A stretch of 64,000 bases of DNA from Hepsetus odoe (lineage: Eukaryota > Chordata > Actinopteri > Characiformes > Hepsetidae), in the NCBI GenBank assembly GCA_017165825.1, contig CM029384.1:19951158-20015157 (forward strand), given 5' to 3'. Under the pieces are notes generated by a model, which was given only the letters and a program-made list of their open reading frames with translations, searched no databases and was not told the DNA's origin. Both the position numbers and the translations under genes were made by a program. The number at the start of each line of letters is the position of its first letter. The stretch's first letter is position 1. Below, one piece after another: positions 10,613 to 20,731 of the stretch.

Positions 10613-12095
10613 TGTGAGAAGAGTTAACCAGGAAGTGCAACAAATAAACAAGATGGAAGTAAGGGCAGCGATGAAGAGGATGAAGAATGGAAAGGCTGTT
10701 GGACCGGATGACATACCAGTGGAAGCATGGAGATGTTTAGGGGAGATGGCAGTTGAGTTTCTGACCAGCTTGTTTAACACAATCTTGGCAAGTGAGAAGA
10801 TGCCTGAAGAGTGGAGACGAAGTGTACTGGTACCGATCTTCAAGAATAAGGGTGATGCACAGAGCTGTAGTAACTATAGAGGGATAAAGTTGATCAGCCA
10901 CACCATGAAGTTATGGAAAAGAGTAGTGGAAGCTCGGTTAAGAAAAGAGGTGAGGATCAGTGAACAGCAGTATGGTTTTATGCCGAGAAAGTGCACCACA
11001 GATGCAATGTTTGCTCTGAGGGTGTTGATGAAGTACAGAGAAGGTCAGAAGGAGCTGCATTGTGCCTTTGTGGATTTGGAGAAAGCATATGACAGGGTGC
11101 CTAGAGAGGAGTTGTGGTTTTGTATGAGGAAGTCTGGTGTTACAGAGAAGTATGTGAGAGTAGTTCAGGATATGTATGATGACAGTGTAACAGTGGTGAG
11201 ATCTGCAGTGGGAGTGACGGATGCATTTAAGGTAGATGTTGGATTACATCAAGGATCAGCACTGAGCCCATTCTTGTTTGCAATAGTAATGGACAGGTTG
11301 ACGGACGAGGTTAGACAGGAGTCTCCGTGGACGATGATGTTTGCTGATGATATTGTGATCTGTAGTGTGAGTAGGGAGCAGCTTGAGGAGAACCTGGAGA
11401 GATGGAGATATCCTCTTGAGAGGAGAGGAATGAACGTGAGTAGGGCAAAGACAGAATACATGAGTGTGAATGAAAGGGAGGGAAGTGGTGTGGTTAGGAT
11501 GCAGGGAGTGGAGGTAACAAAGGTAGAGGAGTTTAAATACTTGGGATCAACAGTTCAGAGTAATGGCGAGTGTGGAAGAGAGGTGAAGAAGAGAGTGCAG
11601 CCTGGTTGGAATGGGTGGAGAAGAGTGGCTGGAGTGATTTGTGACAGACGTGTACCAGCAAGAGTAAAAGGGAAGGTTTACAGGACAGTAGTGAGACCAG
11701 CTATGTTGTATGGGTTGGAGACAGTGGCATTGACGAAAAGGCAGGAGGCGGAGCTGGAGGTGTCAGAGTTAAAGATGCTGAGATTTTCGTTGGGTGTGAC
11801 GAGGATGGACAGGATTAGAAATGAGTATATTAGAGGGACAGCTCAGGTTAGATGTCTTGGAGACAAGGTTAGAGAAGCAAGGTTGCGTTGGTTTGGACAT
11901 GTCCAGAGAAGAGATGAGGAATATATTGGAAGGAGGATGTTGAAGATGGAGCTGCCAGGAAAGAGGAGAAGAGGAAGACCAAAGAGGAGGTTTATGGATG
12001 TAGTGAGAGAGGACATGCAGGTGGTCGGTTTGAAGCAGGAAGATGCAAGAGACAGGAAGAAATGGAGACAGTTGCCCCCCTGTGGCGACCCCTAA
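10581..12095 (+). CDS. RTE reverse transcriptase and C-terminal region
   Basis: A 504-residue open frame. Reverse-transcriptase blocks run in order: KNGKAVGPDDIPVEAW (about 35-50), a SVLVPIFKNKGD segment (about 81-92), SNYRGIKLISHTMKLWKRVV (about 97-116), YGFMPRKCTTDAMF, then FVDLEKAYDRVPR with the first catalytic Asp. GLHQGSALSPFLFAIVMDRL follows, and FADD at residues 254-257 is the catalytic pair. The C-terminal half has an RWFGHVQRR motif and a GKRRRGRPKRR basic patch near the end. The start chosen is only the first Met after a frameshift; the native protein began at the endonuclease. It is the most intact reading frame of the window. A missing codon before KYREGQ is visible against other copies. 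Confidence 0.88.
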   Translation: MKKMRERRLDDVRRVNQEVQQINKMEVRAAMKRMKNGKAVGPDDIPVEAWRCLGEMAVEFLTSLFNTILASEKMPEEWRRSVLVPIFKNKGDAQSCSNYRGIKLISHTMKLWKRVVEARLRKEVRISEQQYGFMPRKCTTDAMFALRVLMKYREGQKELHCAFVDLEKAYDRVPREELWFCMRKSGVTEKYVRVVQDMYDDSVTVVRSAVGVTDAFKVDVGLHQGSALSPFLFAIVMDRLTDEVRQESPWTMMFADDIVICSVSREQLEENLERWRYPLERRGMNVSRAKTEYMSVNEREGSGVVRMQGVEVTKVEEFKYLGSTVQSNGECGREVKKRVQPGWNGWRRVAGVICDRRVPARVKGKVYRTVVRPAMLYGLETVALTKRQEAELEVSELKMLRFSLGVTRMDRIRNEYIRGTAQVRCLGDKVREARLRWFGHVQRRDEEYIGRRMLKMELPGKRRRGRPKRRFMDVVREDMQVVGLKQEDARDRKKWRQLPPCGDP

Positions 12096-12121
12096 ACGGG
12101 AGCAGCCGAAAGAAAAAGAAG

Positions 12122-12137
12122 ATTGTAAGCTCCGACT
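12122..12137 (+). repeat. target site duplication, right copy (RTE)
   Basis: ATTGTAAGCTCCGACT, identical to 8993-9008. Confidence 0.95.
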
Positions 12138-12235
12138 TCCACTCACTGGCCTCTTTTAGAAATCCTCTACTCTCCTCTTATTGGCTTCCCCACCAAGTAG
12201 GTCCTTTATAATGGTGTTCTGTTATATAATGCAGT
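12138..12235. repeat. degenerate minisatellite, right part
   Basis: TCCACTCACTGGCCTCTTTTAG and a following TTGGCTTCCCCACCAAG continue the unit pattern interrupted by the RTE insertion. Confidence 0.55.
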
Positions 12236-12373
12236 TGTACAATTTACCAGCCCCCTCTACCCCATTCATCATTTATTCGTTACTGACCAGTTCACCATAT
12301 ATTTGGGTAATGGGCTATTCTCAGTATAGGTGAAAGTGACATGGAAGTGTGCTGTACCAATATATGTACAGTA

Positions 12374-13900
12374 CAGTGCATTCCACAATTATTGACACCC
12401 CTGGTTAAGATGTGTTCTTAAGCTTCTAATAAATTAGTTTTTTTCCCCAAATAATAGACTCACAACACAAAAAAGAGGAAAATCCAACCTTTTAATTGAA
12501 GTACATTTATTAATTGGGAAAAAATCCCACATTAAAAAATGTTTTGTACATGAAAATCATGTGTGCCACAATTATTGGCACCCCTAACAATTCCAGTAAA
12601 ATAAATGTAATTGAAGCATTTTTGTAATTTCTAGTTTAGTTTTTAAAGTTGAGTGAGAGTAAATTGGAACTTTTAATTAGTAATAATGTTTCCCTGTATC
12701 CCTGGGGTATAAATGATATGACATGAGTCCTATTGCTCTTAGCCACTCTAGCATGGCTGACAAGAGAACATGCTGTTCAAGTAAGGCATATGTGTGTTGA
12801 ATAGCTACTCACCTAAACTTGCCTGTATCTACAGTGAGAGGAATAATATAGTGTAAAACATGGGAACAGTGACAAAAGGCGGGATGAGTACCAAGTTTAT
12901 CTTGCCACCACACACAATCAGGAAGATGGTAAGGGAGCAAAAAATTCTCCAGAGCTCACTGTTCCAGAACTGCACCAAAGAGTGGTATCTTGGGGTCACA
13001 AAGTCTCTATTACAATAATAAGATGCTATCTCCATGCCACCAAGCTGTTTGGGAGACATGCAAGGAAAATCAATCACCTACAGTCACAAACGTAAACATC
13101 TGGTGTTTGCTAAGCTGTACTGGGACTATGTGCTTTGGTCAGATGAGACTAAAATTTAGCTTTTTGGCAAAAAAACATTCTAAGTGGGTCTCGCATGAAT
13201 CAAAGAATGAGTATGCAGAAAAGCACCTCATGCCCGCTGTAAAGTAGGGTGGAGGATCTGTGATGCTGGGGAGCTGTTTCTCTTCCAAAGGGCCGAGGAA
13301 ACTTGTTAGGGTGCGTGGCATATTGAATTATTGAAATACCAGGACATTTTAAATCAAAATCTGGAGGCTTCTGACAGAAAACTGAAGCTGGGTCGTCATT
13401 GGGTCTTCCAGCGGGACAATGACTCTAATCATATGGGGAACTCTACACAAAAATGGTTCAGCAGACACAAAATCAAGCTCCTCCCTTGGCCATCTCAGTC
13501 CCCATACCTCAACCCCATTGAAAACCTGTGGGGTGAGCTGAATAGGAGATTGCATAAGAGAGCACCCAGGACTCTGGACGATCTAGAAAGATTGTGTAAA
13601 GAGGAATGGTCAAAAATCCCTGTCTCTATATTCTCCAACCTTGTGAAATGTTATAGGAGAAGATTAAATGCTGTCTTGTTGGCAAAGGGGGTTGAATATT
13701 AACAGCAGGGGTGCCAATAATTGTGGCACACAATTTCATGTAAATTTATTTCTTAATTTGGGATTCTTTTCCCAATTATTCAATTAAAGGTTGAATTTTT
13801 CTCTTGTGTTGTGAGGCTATATTTTTGGGGAAACAAAGAATTTATCAGAAACCTAAAAACAAAGCTTAACCAGAGGTGCCTATAATTGTGGAGGCCACTG
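12374..13900 (+). mobile_element. complete but dead Tc1-like transposon
   Basis: A 1527-bp element flanked by TA (12372-12373 and 13901-13902). The outer ends are inverted: CAGTGCATTCCACAATTATTG at the left and the complement of CAATAATTGTGG-type sequence ending GGCCACTG at the right. A second inverted pair lies inside, about 200 bp from each end: CACAATTATTGGCACCCCTAAC at about 12570 and GGGTGCCAATAATTGTGGCACA at about 13708. This gives the double-repeat (IR/DR) end structure known from Sleeping Beauty-like elements. A dead transposase gene lies between. Confidence 0.9.
12753..13702 (+). pseudogene. Tc1 transposase (DDE), broken
   Basis: Probable start ATG at 12753 (MADKR). An LWSDETK motif with the first catalytic Asp lies at about 13130-13155, directly followed by a TAG stop. 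The intact 13331-13702 frame supplies GRHWVFQRDNDSNHM with the second Asp and QSPYLNPIENLWGEL with the catalytic Glu, then a basic tail ending AKGVEY. Several other stops and shifts lie in 12900-13320. In a working element this enzyme cuts and pastes at the inverted ends; this copy cannot. Confidence 0.85.
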
Positions 13901-13902
13901 TA

Positions 13903-14643
13903 AGATTTCATTAGTATGACTTCAAAAACTCGAAAGCACTTGTGAGATTACTGTGGTTTTCGCTCAGGGGAAATATCCGAGCAGAAGGGCACTTAAGCTA
14001 TCAGTGACAGTGGCAATGAGTAAATGACAGTCCTGAGAATATGCTCTCATTTCTGATGAACAGATATATTTCACGATTTGTATTTACAGCCTCATCCTCT
14101 CCTTTTCATCAATTAAAATACACCTGCACACCGCCAGGCAGATTTAATTAAATAAAAAAACACAATTGCAGCTAAAAAAAAAATGTTTGGGTACAACGGA
14201 GCCACAGGGAAGGACGCAAAAGCCAAGAAGCAAAGCTCCAAGCTTAAGCAACGCAATCTTTGCCTGTCTTTCTCTTTCTTGAGCTACATTTAGCTGTTAA
14301 ACGAACAATGGAAGCCAATAATGACAAGACTGACGCTTGTACCAGACTAATGGGCAAATAATCCTTTCCTGTAGATAAGACTGACAGCCTAAGGTACTAG
14401 CAAAGCAAGGTCATTATGTGTACTCTCATGAGTACTAATTAAAAAAGGCATATATTCCCTGTAGTATATTCTCTTGAGTGATGCAACAGTTGATCTTATC
14501 GACAAGAGACTTTGAGTTTGATCCCCCATGGCCATCCATAGCCAGGACATAACTGGCCTGCTGGTTGATGTAACAGAGTTGACAGTGTTCAGGCATGCTG
14601 AGCTGTCAATGACCTTGGGATTGAGACAAATTGTTATGGTGCA

Positions 14644-14674
<31 letters not shown>

Positions 14675-15139
14675 GCTTTCACTTTCCCAGCGTGGATGCA
14701 TTGTAATAGACGCACTTGTGAAAATGGGTACAAAGTTTGTTTAATAGGTTCTAACAAAGTGCTAACCTCACAATTCTGGCCACCCAAAGAGAGGGGCTAT
14801 TTCTCACACTAGGTTGTCTAGTTTGAGACCATATGCACAACAAACAAGTCTGGCCTTATCCACTGTACCAGATTATAAATGTTATGGAGAGATTTGGTTG
14901 GGGAGCCATTCTTCACTACTTAATTCTCAAAGAAATATAATTCATTACCTGGCATGGAACATTCCAATCTGACAACGGGGTTTATTCAATGCCATCTCAG
15001 GAATTTATCCAAATCTGCAAACAGCAATCCATCCATTGCAGGGCTATGTGCACTCATTGAAGCATTTGTGGTCAATTTCTGACCTTAGAGCTTCTCTTGG
15101 CTGCAACCATTTGAATTGAATTGAAAAATTAAGATGGGG
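13903..15139. other. no gene; possible conserved non-coding DNA
   Basis: No reading frame and no transposon recognised. 13960-14400 is repeat-free apart from a short A run and contains TAATTA-type core sites (TTTAATTAAAT at about 14142, ATCAATTAAAA at about 14110). A poly-T run lies at 14648-14672. Conservation cannot be judged from one sequence. Confidence 0.3.
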
Positions 15140-15340
15140 AAATTATTGTGAGCACACAGTGAACCTTTACAAAATGAATCTTCTGCATTTAACCCAAGGA
15201 CACACCGTAAAGCAGTGGGCAGCCATACATCTAGTGCCTGTGGAGTGATGGAGATGGGACCTTGTTCAAGGATACCTCAAGCAACTTGCTGGGCTGGGAT
15301 TCTAAACCATAACTTTACAATCCTGCAGCTGTGATTACAG
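15140..15340 (-). mobile_element. SINE-A copy, degraded
   Basis: GAGCACACAGTGAACC, CTGCATTTAACCCAAGG, CTTGTTCAAGGATACCTCAAG and TGGGATTCTAAACC occur in the reverse-SINE order. Confidence 0.7.
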
Positions 15341-17365
15341 TGTGAAAATAGTCCACCACCTAAATATTTGCAGACCTGTTTGTTAGAAACTGATGAATGG
15401 TGTGCAGGGAGACAGAAAATGTTCTATTCTCTGCCCACATTTTTTTTTAGAAATTACTAGAAGTAAATGTTAGGGGTTTCCTCTTATTGCTGCACTGTGG
15501 ACTGAGCTTTGGGGTTATGGGGATGGGATGATTAGTTGGTCTTCTGTCAGATAAGTTACTCTGTGCCCTGTTAGAATATTAAAGGAGCATCTGATTTTTT
15601 TTTTGGCATGCAAATCAAACACATTGACTGCCAGTTTCCGAACCTTGAACTGCTTTATTGATTTTGCTCCTTCACTTTATAGCGTCTTATGCCAGACCAA
15701 GATTTACTTTCCATAAAGAAGCATGACAAAGAGACGGAAAAAATATGATCAAACAGTGGCTTCCAAAAATTGCCAATTTTGTGTCAAATTAGGGGACTAG
15801 GGGAAATTTATTCCAAAGTTGTACTTTGCATATTTGCATCAGTAAGCTAAAAAAGACAGCAGTGCAGCAGCCATATTGCAGTATAGAGTATTAGTTTTCA
15901 GCACATATTGGCAGCATAGTGGCTTTCATCCTATCAAATGCCACCAGTTGAAATTAAATAGACCACCATTGATTATTTCAGTGTAAAGTCAGTAATCATT
16001 TCCGTTTGCAAAAGCAAATGCCAGGAAGAAAAAAAAGTTAATTATATCCAAAAGGCACTATCACCTTTTTAAGAGACCCCAAATTACTTTCCAAATTGGA
16101 ATTAATGGACTGAAAAACCTGAATGATTTCTGAACATTGCCAACGTGAGCCAAGCATCCGAGACAGTGCTTGGTGGGAAGTGAGCCTTCCATTATTTCCA
16201 AATTAGAGACAAAACTTGCTCAGCAGTTGCTAAGCATCAACAGGAGCCTGGACGGGAAATGTTAAAACTTTTTTGTTTTTGAGATTAGCTTTTTTTTTTT
16301 TTTGTCTTGCAGCTCAGAAAAGCCTGTCCAGATGGAGATTGGGTGGTTGAGAAAACAGCACATTCAGAAAGCTATTGGGACAGTGTCCTTTCACAGAACA
16401 CTGGTCTGTATTTTTTGGTAATGGAGATTACAAAGTAGGCTTGTGTGATTTTTCAAAGTTTTTTTTTTTTATTTTTTTTTTATTTTTTTTTTTTTATGAT
16501 GACTGAGATATAAGTAAATGTAATAAAATGATGATGCCATTCTGACCCTCTAGCTGTTCTATTACCAGCATACATTCTCATACCAGTGGTTCCCAAACTT
16601 TTCCATCCCCCTTAAACATTAAAATCCTGCATGTAATTGATAAATAATATAAGGTCTGTAACATTGCCTATAAGGTGTGGTTCACTGAAGCTTTAGCATG
16701 TATATGAACTGTGAAAGACAAATTCTTCAAAAACAAATGCCATCACAAGTCATTCATTTCACTAAACAACTCCCTGGGAATTGCACGCCAATAACAAACT
16801 GCAAACTATACCACATTTAACAAAGTGAATCCATATGTATATGATGGCCATTCCATGTGTGAAAATCATGTCTCATGCTCCCTGAACCACTCTTTCACAA
16901 TCTGAATCTTGGCTTTGCCATTTTGGAAGATGTCTGTGTCAGGGAAGAAATCAATTTATAAATAACTTGGACATTCTGTATTTTCAGGGAGTCAAATGAT
17001 CAACATTTTTGCTTGGCACACAATATTACTGAAGTAACCTCAGCTTATGTCACTTCCCCACATTATTTTAGGCTTTATTGTGCTGAACACTTCTTAACCC
17101 ATTTCATGGTTTCATTAATCTCCTTAGTTGCTTTCTTTGCTTGTTGCATGCAAATAATGAGACTCTTTTATAAAACAACATAACATATTCCACAACTACA
17201 CATTGTGACTTTTGACATGGCTGTTTAAGAAATGAGAAGCAACCCACTGCATCAGTTAGGTTTAAATTACATATAGCCAGATGAAGCATATTTATACTGC
17301 TGTATTAATCCACTGGAAGGCTCTAAACTTTTTGCTTTGTTACTTGGCCAGCATATAAAAAGTGT
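15341..17365. other. no recognised gene
   Basis: No coding potential. It contains T-rich runs (16290-16303 and 16461-16496). Short frames at 17104-17289 (minus) lack motifs. I could not identify a transposon here. Confidence 0.4.
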
Positions 17366-17378
17366 ATAATTAAATACG
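17366..17378 (+). repeat. target site duplication, left copy (Rex3-like)
   Basis: ATAATTAAATACG, repeated exactly at 18071-18083. Confidence 0.92.
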
Positions 17379-18070
17379 GTCGGTTGACCGCTCCGACCGT
17401 ATGCCCTCTCAGGATTGGGAGTGAGACCTTGCCCCAAGTGGAGGAGTTTAAGTGTCTCGGAATCTTGTTCACGAGTGAGGGTAAAATGGAGCGGGAGATC
17501 GACAGGCGGATCGGGGCAGCTTCTGCAGTGATGCGGGCTCTGCATCTGTCCGTCATGGTGAAGGAGCTGAGCCAGAAGGCAAAGCTCTCAATTTACCGGT
17601 CGATCTACGTTCCCACCCTTACCTATGGTCACGAGCTGTGGGTAGTGACCGAAAGATCGAGATCGCGAATACAAGCGGCCGAAATGAGTTTCCTCCGCAG
17701 GGTGTCTGGACTCTCCCTTAGAGATAGGGTGAGAAGCTCAGTCATCCGGGAGGGGCTCAAAGTAGAGCCGCTGCTCCTCCGCATCGAGAGGAGTCAGATG
17801 AGGTGGCTCGGGCATCTGATTAGGATGCCCCCTGGACGCCTCCCTGGTGAGGTGTTCCGGGCACGTCCCACCGGAAAGAGACCCCGGGGAAGACCCAGGA
17901 CACGCTGGAGAGACTATGTCTCTCGGCTGGCCTGGGAACGCCTTGGGCTCTGCCCGGAGGAGCTGGAAGAAGTGGCCGGAGAGAGGGAAGTCTGGGCATC
18001 CCTGCTGGAGCTGCTGCCCCCGCAACCCGACCTCGGATAAGCGGAAGAAAATGGATGGATGGATGGATGG
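17379..18070 (+). mobile_element. 5'-truncated Rex3-like LINE
   Basis: A 692-bp insertion flanked by a perfect 13-bp duplication and ending in (GGAT)n after AAGCGGAAGAAAAT. It keeps only the C-terminal part of ORF2. A GATG/GGAT oligomer tail and severe 5' truncation are what is described for fish Rex3 elements. The name is from memory, with moderate certainty; the LINE nature is certain. Confidence 0.88.
17384..18040 (+). CDS. LINE ORF2 C-terminal fragment (Rex3-like)
   Basis: A 218-residue uninterrupted frame. Residues 18-31 (QVEEFKCLGILFTS) correspond to the end of the reverse-transcriptase palm/thumb. It continues with KAKLSIYRSIYVPTLTYGHE, then RWLGHLIRMPPG and the basic GKRPRGRPRTRWRDY segment, and ends LLPPQPDLG. 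The YxDD box and endonuclease lie in the missing 5' part, so it has no catalytic capacity. Its openness over 650 bp and GC content above its flanks indicate a fairly recent insertion. The start is arbitrary, as the frame is truncated. Confidence 0.85.
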   Translation: MTAPTVCPLRIGSETLPQVEEFKCLGILFTSEGKMEREIDRRIGAASAVMRALHLSVMVKELSQKAKLSIYRSIYVPTLTYGHELWVVTERSRSRIQAAEMSFLRRVSGLSLRDRVRSSVIREGLKVEPLLLRIERSQMRWLGHLIRMPPGRLPGEVFRARPTGKRPRGRPRTRWRDYVSRLAWERLGLCPEELEEVAGEREVWASLLELLPPQPDLG

Positions 18071-18083
18071 ATAATTAAATACG
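18071..18083 (+). repeat. target site duplication, right copy (Rex3-like)
   Basis: ATAATTAAATACG, identical to 17366-17378. Confidence 0.92.
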
Positions 18084-18524
18084 ATTTTTGTCACATCAAC
18101 CAGATTCATTGTCAGCTGCAAGAAAGACTTATGGTCTAAACTGAAGGGTTCACTAGTATGTCAGTGCTATTCAAAAAGCATTGGGCATAAGTTTTTGTTT
18201 TATTTAAAGGTTATATCAGACGAATGAACACGTCGTCTCCTGTGTAAGATTTTCAGACTTAGTCCTTCAGACTCCTTGCAAAGAGTTTCCAAGACTAATT
18301 AAACATGTACAATCAAGTGTGTTCCTGCAAGACTGGAGTTAAAACTGTAGCACTCTGGTCATTTGCAGATAAGACTGGACATGCCTGTTGTTTCCAACCC
18401 AATTATTGCTAAACTAAAATTTCTACCCTTCATCTGAGCCTCAAAAATCAGTCTATACTGGCATTTAACAAAAAGAAACACCTTGGACAAGTGTGCCAGT
18501 CCACACAGTCAGTCACACCATTAA

Positions 18525-18665
18525 GAAACTGAGCACCAGCAAGTCACCTGGGGCACGTCTTTGGACTGTATTAGGACCCCAGTAGAAAAAATTCAAAAAG
18601 GACCCAGGCTGTCATGGCTGGGTATTGAACTCCGAACCTTTACACTGTGATGCAACAGCGCAAAC
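18525..18665 (-). mobile_element. SINE-C fragment, reverse
   Basis: TATTGAACTCCGAACCTTTACACTGTGATGCAACAGCGC corresponds to the complement of the SINE-C tRNA-like head (GCxxTGTTGCxTCACAG and a B box). Upstream it has a CCTGGGGCACGTCTTTGGACTGT-type core. Confidence 0.5.
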
Positions 18666-19008
18666 CATCATTTCTTTCCGCTACAATCCTCAAAGAGCTT
18701 AAATGGATTATTTTTTATTTATTCTTTCGGCTGCTCCTGTTTAGGGGGGTTGCCACAGTGGATCAACACGGTCTCCATTTTTTTTCCGGGCTTCTGCATC
18801 TCCCTTCTTCAAACCAACCACCTGCATGTCCTCTTTCACCAAATCCATAGACCTTCTCTTTGGTCTTCCTCTTTTCCTCTTTCCTTGCAGTTCCATCTTC
18901 AGCATTCTCCTTCCAATATAATCCTCATCTCTCCTCTGGATATGTCCAAACCAACGTAACGTTGTCTCTCTAACTTTGTCTCCAAAACGTCTAACCTAAG
19001 CTGTTCCT

Positions 19009-20298
19009 CTAATATACTAATTTCAAATCCTGTCCATCCTCATCACACCAAACAGAAATCTCAGCATCTTTATCTCCGGCTCTGCCTCCTGTCTTTTCAT
19101 CAGTGCCACCATCTCCAACCCATACAACAAAGCTGGTCTCACTACTGTCCTGTAAACCTTCCTCTAGCTGGTACAGTCTGTCACAAATCACTCCAGCCAC
19201 TCTTCTCCACCCATTCCAACCAGCCTGTAATCTGAACTGTTGATCCCAAGTATTTAAACTCCTCCACCTTGTCACCTCTACTCCCTCCATCCTCACCACT
19301 CCACTTTCCTCCCTATCATTGACACTAATGTATTCTGTTTTTGACCTACTCACTTTCTTTCTCTCCTCTCCTAGGGCATATCTCCATCTCTCTGGGTTCT
19401 CCGCAAGCTGCTCCCTACTCTCCCTGCAGATCAAAATATCATCAGCAAAAATCGTCCACGGAGACTCCTGTCTAAACTTGCCCCTCAACCTGTCCAACCT
19501 GTCCTCTCCCTAAGTTCCACAAAGGCACAATACAACTCCTTCTGACCTCTGTACTTCTCCAGCAACACCCTCAGAGCAAACATTGCATCTTTCCATACTT
19601 TCCATAAAACCATATTGCTGTTCACTAATCCTCACCTCTTTTCTTAACCTGGCTTCCACTACTCTTTCCCATAACTTCATGCTGTGGCTGATTTACTTTA
19701 TCCCCTTATAACTACAGCTCTGTGCATCACCCTTATTCTTGAAAATTGGTACCAGTACACTTCATCTCCACTCCTCAGGCATCCTCTCACTTTCCAAGAT
19801 TGAAACAATCTGGTCAGAAACTCAACTGCCATCTCTCCGAGACATCTCCATGCTTCCACTGGTATGTCATCCAGACCAACAGCCTCTCCATTCTTCATCC
19901 TCTTCATTGCTGACCTTACTTTCATCTTGCTTATTTGCTGCAATTCCTGGTTCATTATCCTCACATAATCCAGTCTTCTCTCTGTCTGATTTTCTTCATT
20001 CATCAGCCCCTCAAAGTTTGGACTTCCATCTGCACAACACGCTCTGTTTACCTGTGAGTACATTTCCATTTATTTCTTTAATCCTCCTGACCGACTACAC
20101 ATCTTTCCCAGCTGTCTCTCTGTCTAGCCAATTGGTATAGGTCCTTTTCTCCCTCATTTCTGTCCAACACATCATACAATTCATTGTATTTTTAGCCTTT
20201 GCCACTTCTTTCTTCGCCCTACAGTTCATCTCCTTGTACTCCTCTCTACTCTTGTACTCCTCATCTCTCTGACTGTCCCACATCTTCTTAGCCTCCAT
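19009..20298 (-). pseudogene. RTE copy B reverse transcriptase and linker, broken
   Basis: Pieces in separate minus frames. 20095-20298 is the linker (RDEEYKSREEYKEMNCRAKK), 19698-20069 the N-terminal RT blocks (MKRMKNGEAVGLDDIPVEAW), and 19009-19497 the FADD box and thumb. The QYGF to VGLHQG middle part is split by stops and deletions. Same gene as the forward copy at 9009, but older or more damaged. Confidence 0.8.
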
Positions 20299-20311
20299 CT
20301 TATTCTGTGTA

Positions 20312-20570
20312 GGGGCAGCAGTGGCCTAGTGGTTAGGGAGTTGGCCCCGCATCGGAAGATTGTGGGTTCGATTCCCTCAAAAAGTAGGTTGCCCTGAGGT
20401 ACCCCTGAGCAAGGTACCGTCCCTGTCACTGCTCCCCGGGTGCTTTCAATAGCTGCCCACTGCTGCACGGTGTTTGTGTGCATGGGTTAAAAGCAGAGGT
20501 CCAATTCCGTTGTGGTTCATGGTGTGCAGTGCTGTGACCTCGCAATGACAAGGGTTGTCACTTTCACTTT
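20312..20570 (+). mobile_element. SINE-A, well-preserved copy nested in RTE copy B
   Basis: Best-preserved SINE-A: GGGGCAGCAGTGGCCTAGTGG (A box), GTGGGTTCGATTCCC (B box), GCCCTGAGGTACCCCTGAGCAAGG core, GTTAAAAGCAGAGGTCC, and a TGTCACTTTCACTTT end. The host RTE reads TTCTGTATACACTCC when uninterrupted, so the flanks TTCTGTGTA and TTCTATACAC look like a diverged target duplication. The RNA-polymerase-III boxes give a SINE, not a functional tRNA. Confidence 0.88.
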
Positions 20571-20654
20571 CTATACACTCCTGGACTTCTCGGTTCCACC
20601 ACCAGGTTTCCTTATCCTCCTTCTTCCTTGCTGACCATCTGACCTCCTGAAGAC

Positions 20655-20731
20655 TAATGAGGAGGTGATGGGTAGGTATGGTTTCAAGAAGAGGAATCTT
20701 GAAACCATACCTACCCATCACCTCCTCATTA
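20655..20731. repeat. perfect inverted repeat, 35-bp arms
   Basis: Left arm 20655-20689 (TAATGAGGAGGTGATGGGTA...) and right arm 20697-20731 are exact reverse complements, with a 7-base spacer AGAGGAA. The right arm is native RTE endonuclease sequence. The left arm is an inverted copy placed at a deletion junction between linker and endonuclease. It looks like a snap-back or template-switch rearrangement. Confidence 0.92.

Larger units (their letters stand above)
9009..12121 (+). mobile_element. near full-length RTE-clade LINE
   Basis: A 3113-bp element bounded by a perfect 16-bp target duplication. It begins AACCCAGCCACTAGGGATGC and ends CAGCCGAAAGAAAAAGAAG with a short A-rich tail, as expected for RTE elements rather than a long poly-A. 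It encodes an apurinic-like endonuclease followed by a reverse transcriptase and C-terminal region. Three frameshifts break the single expected frame: a 2-bp loss near 9670, one near 9880 and one near 10600. It is forward and sits inside the minisatellite. Three other copies in the window are reverse and more damaged. Confidence 0.92.

Noticed and set aside
9072..12095. Long frames as a host nuclease or craniofacial-development-like gene
   Set aside because: Endonuclease plus FADD reverse transcriptase, target duplication and multiple copies show that it is an RTE LINE. Automated annotations often give such frames host gene names.
20312..20420. tRNA-like sequences with A and B boxes (also at 515, 40023, 54821)
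   Set aside because: These are heads of multi-copy SINEs joined to SINE bodies. The cloverleaf is degraded, so I do not call tRNA genes.
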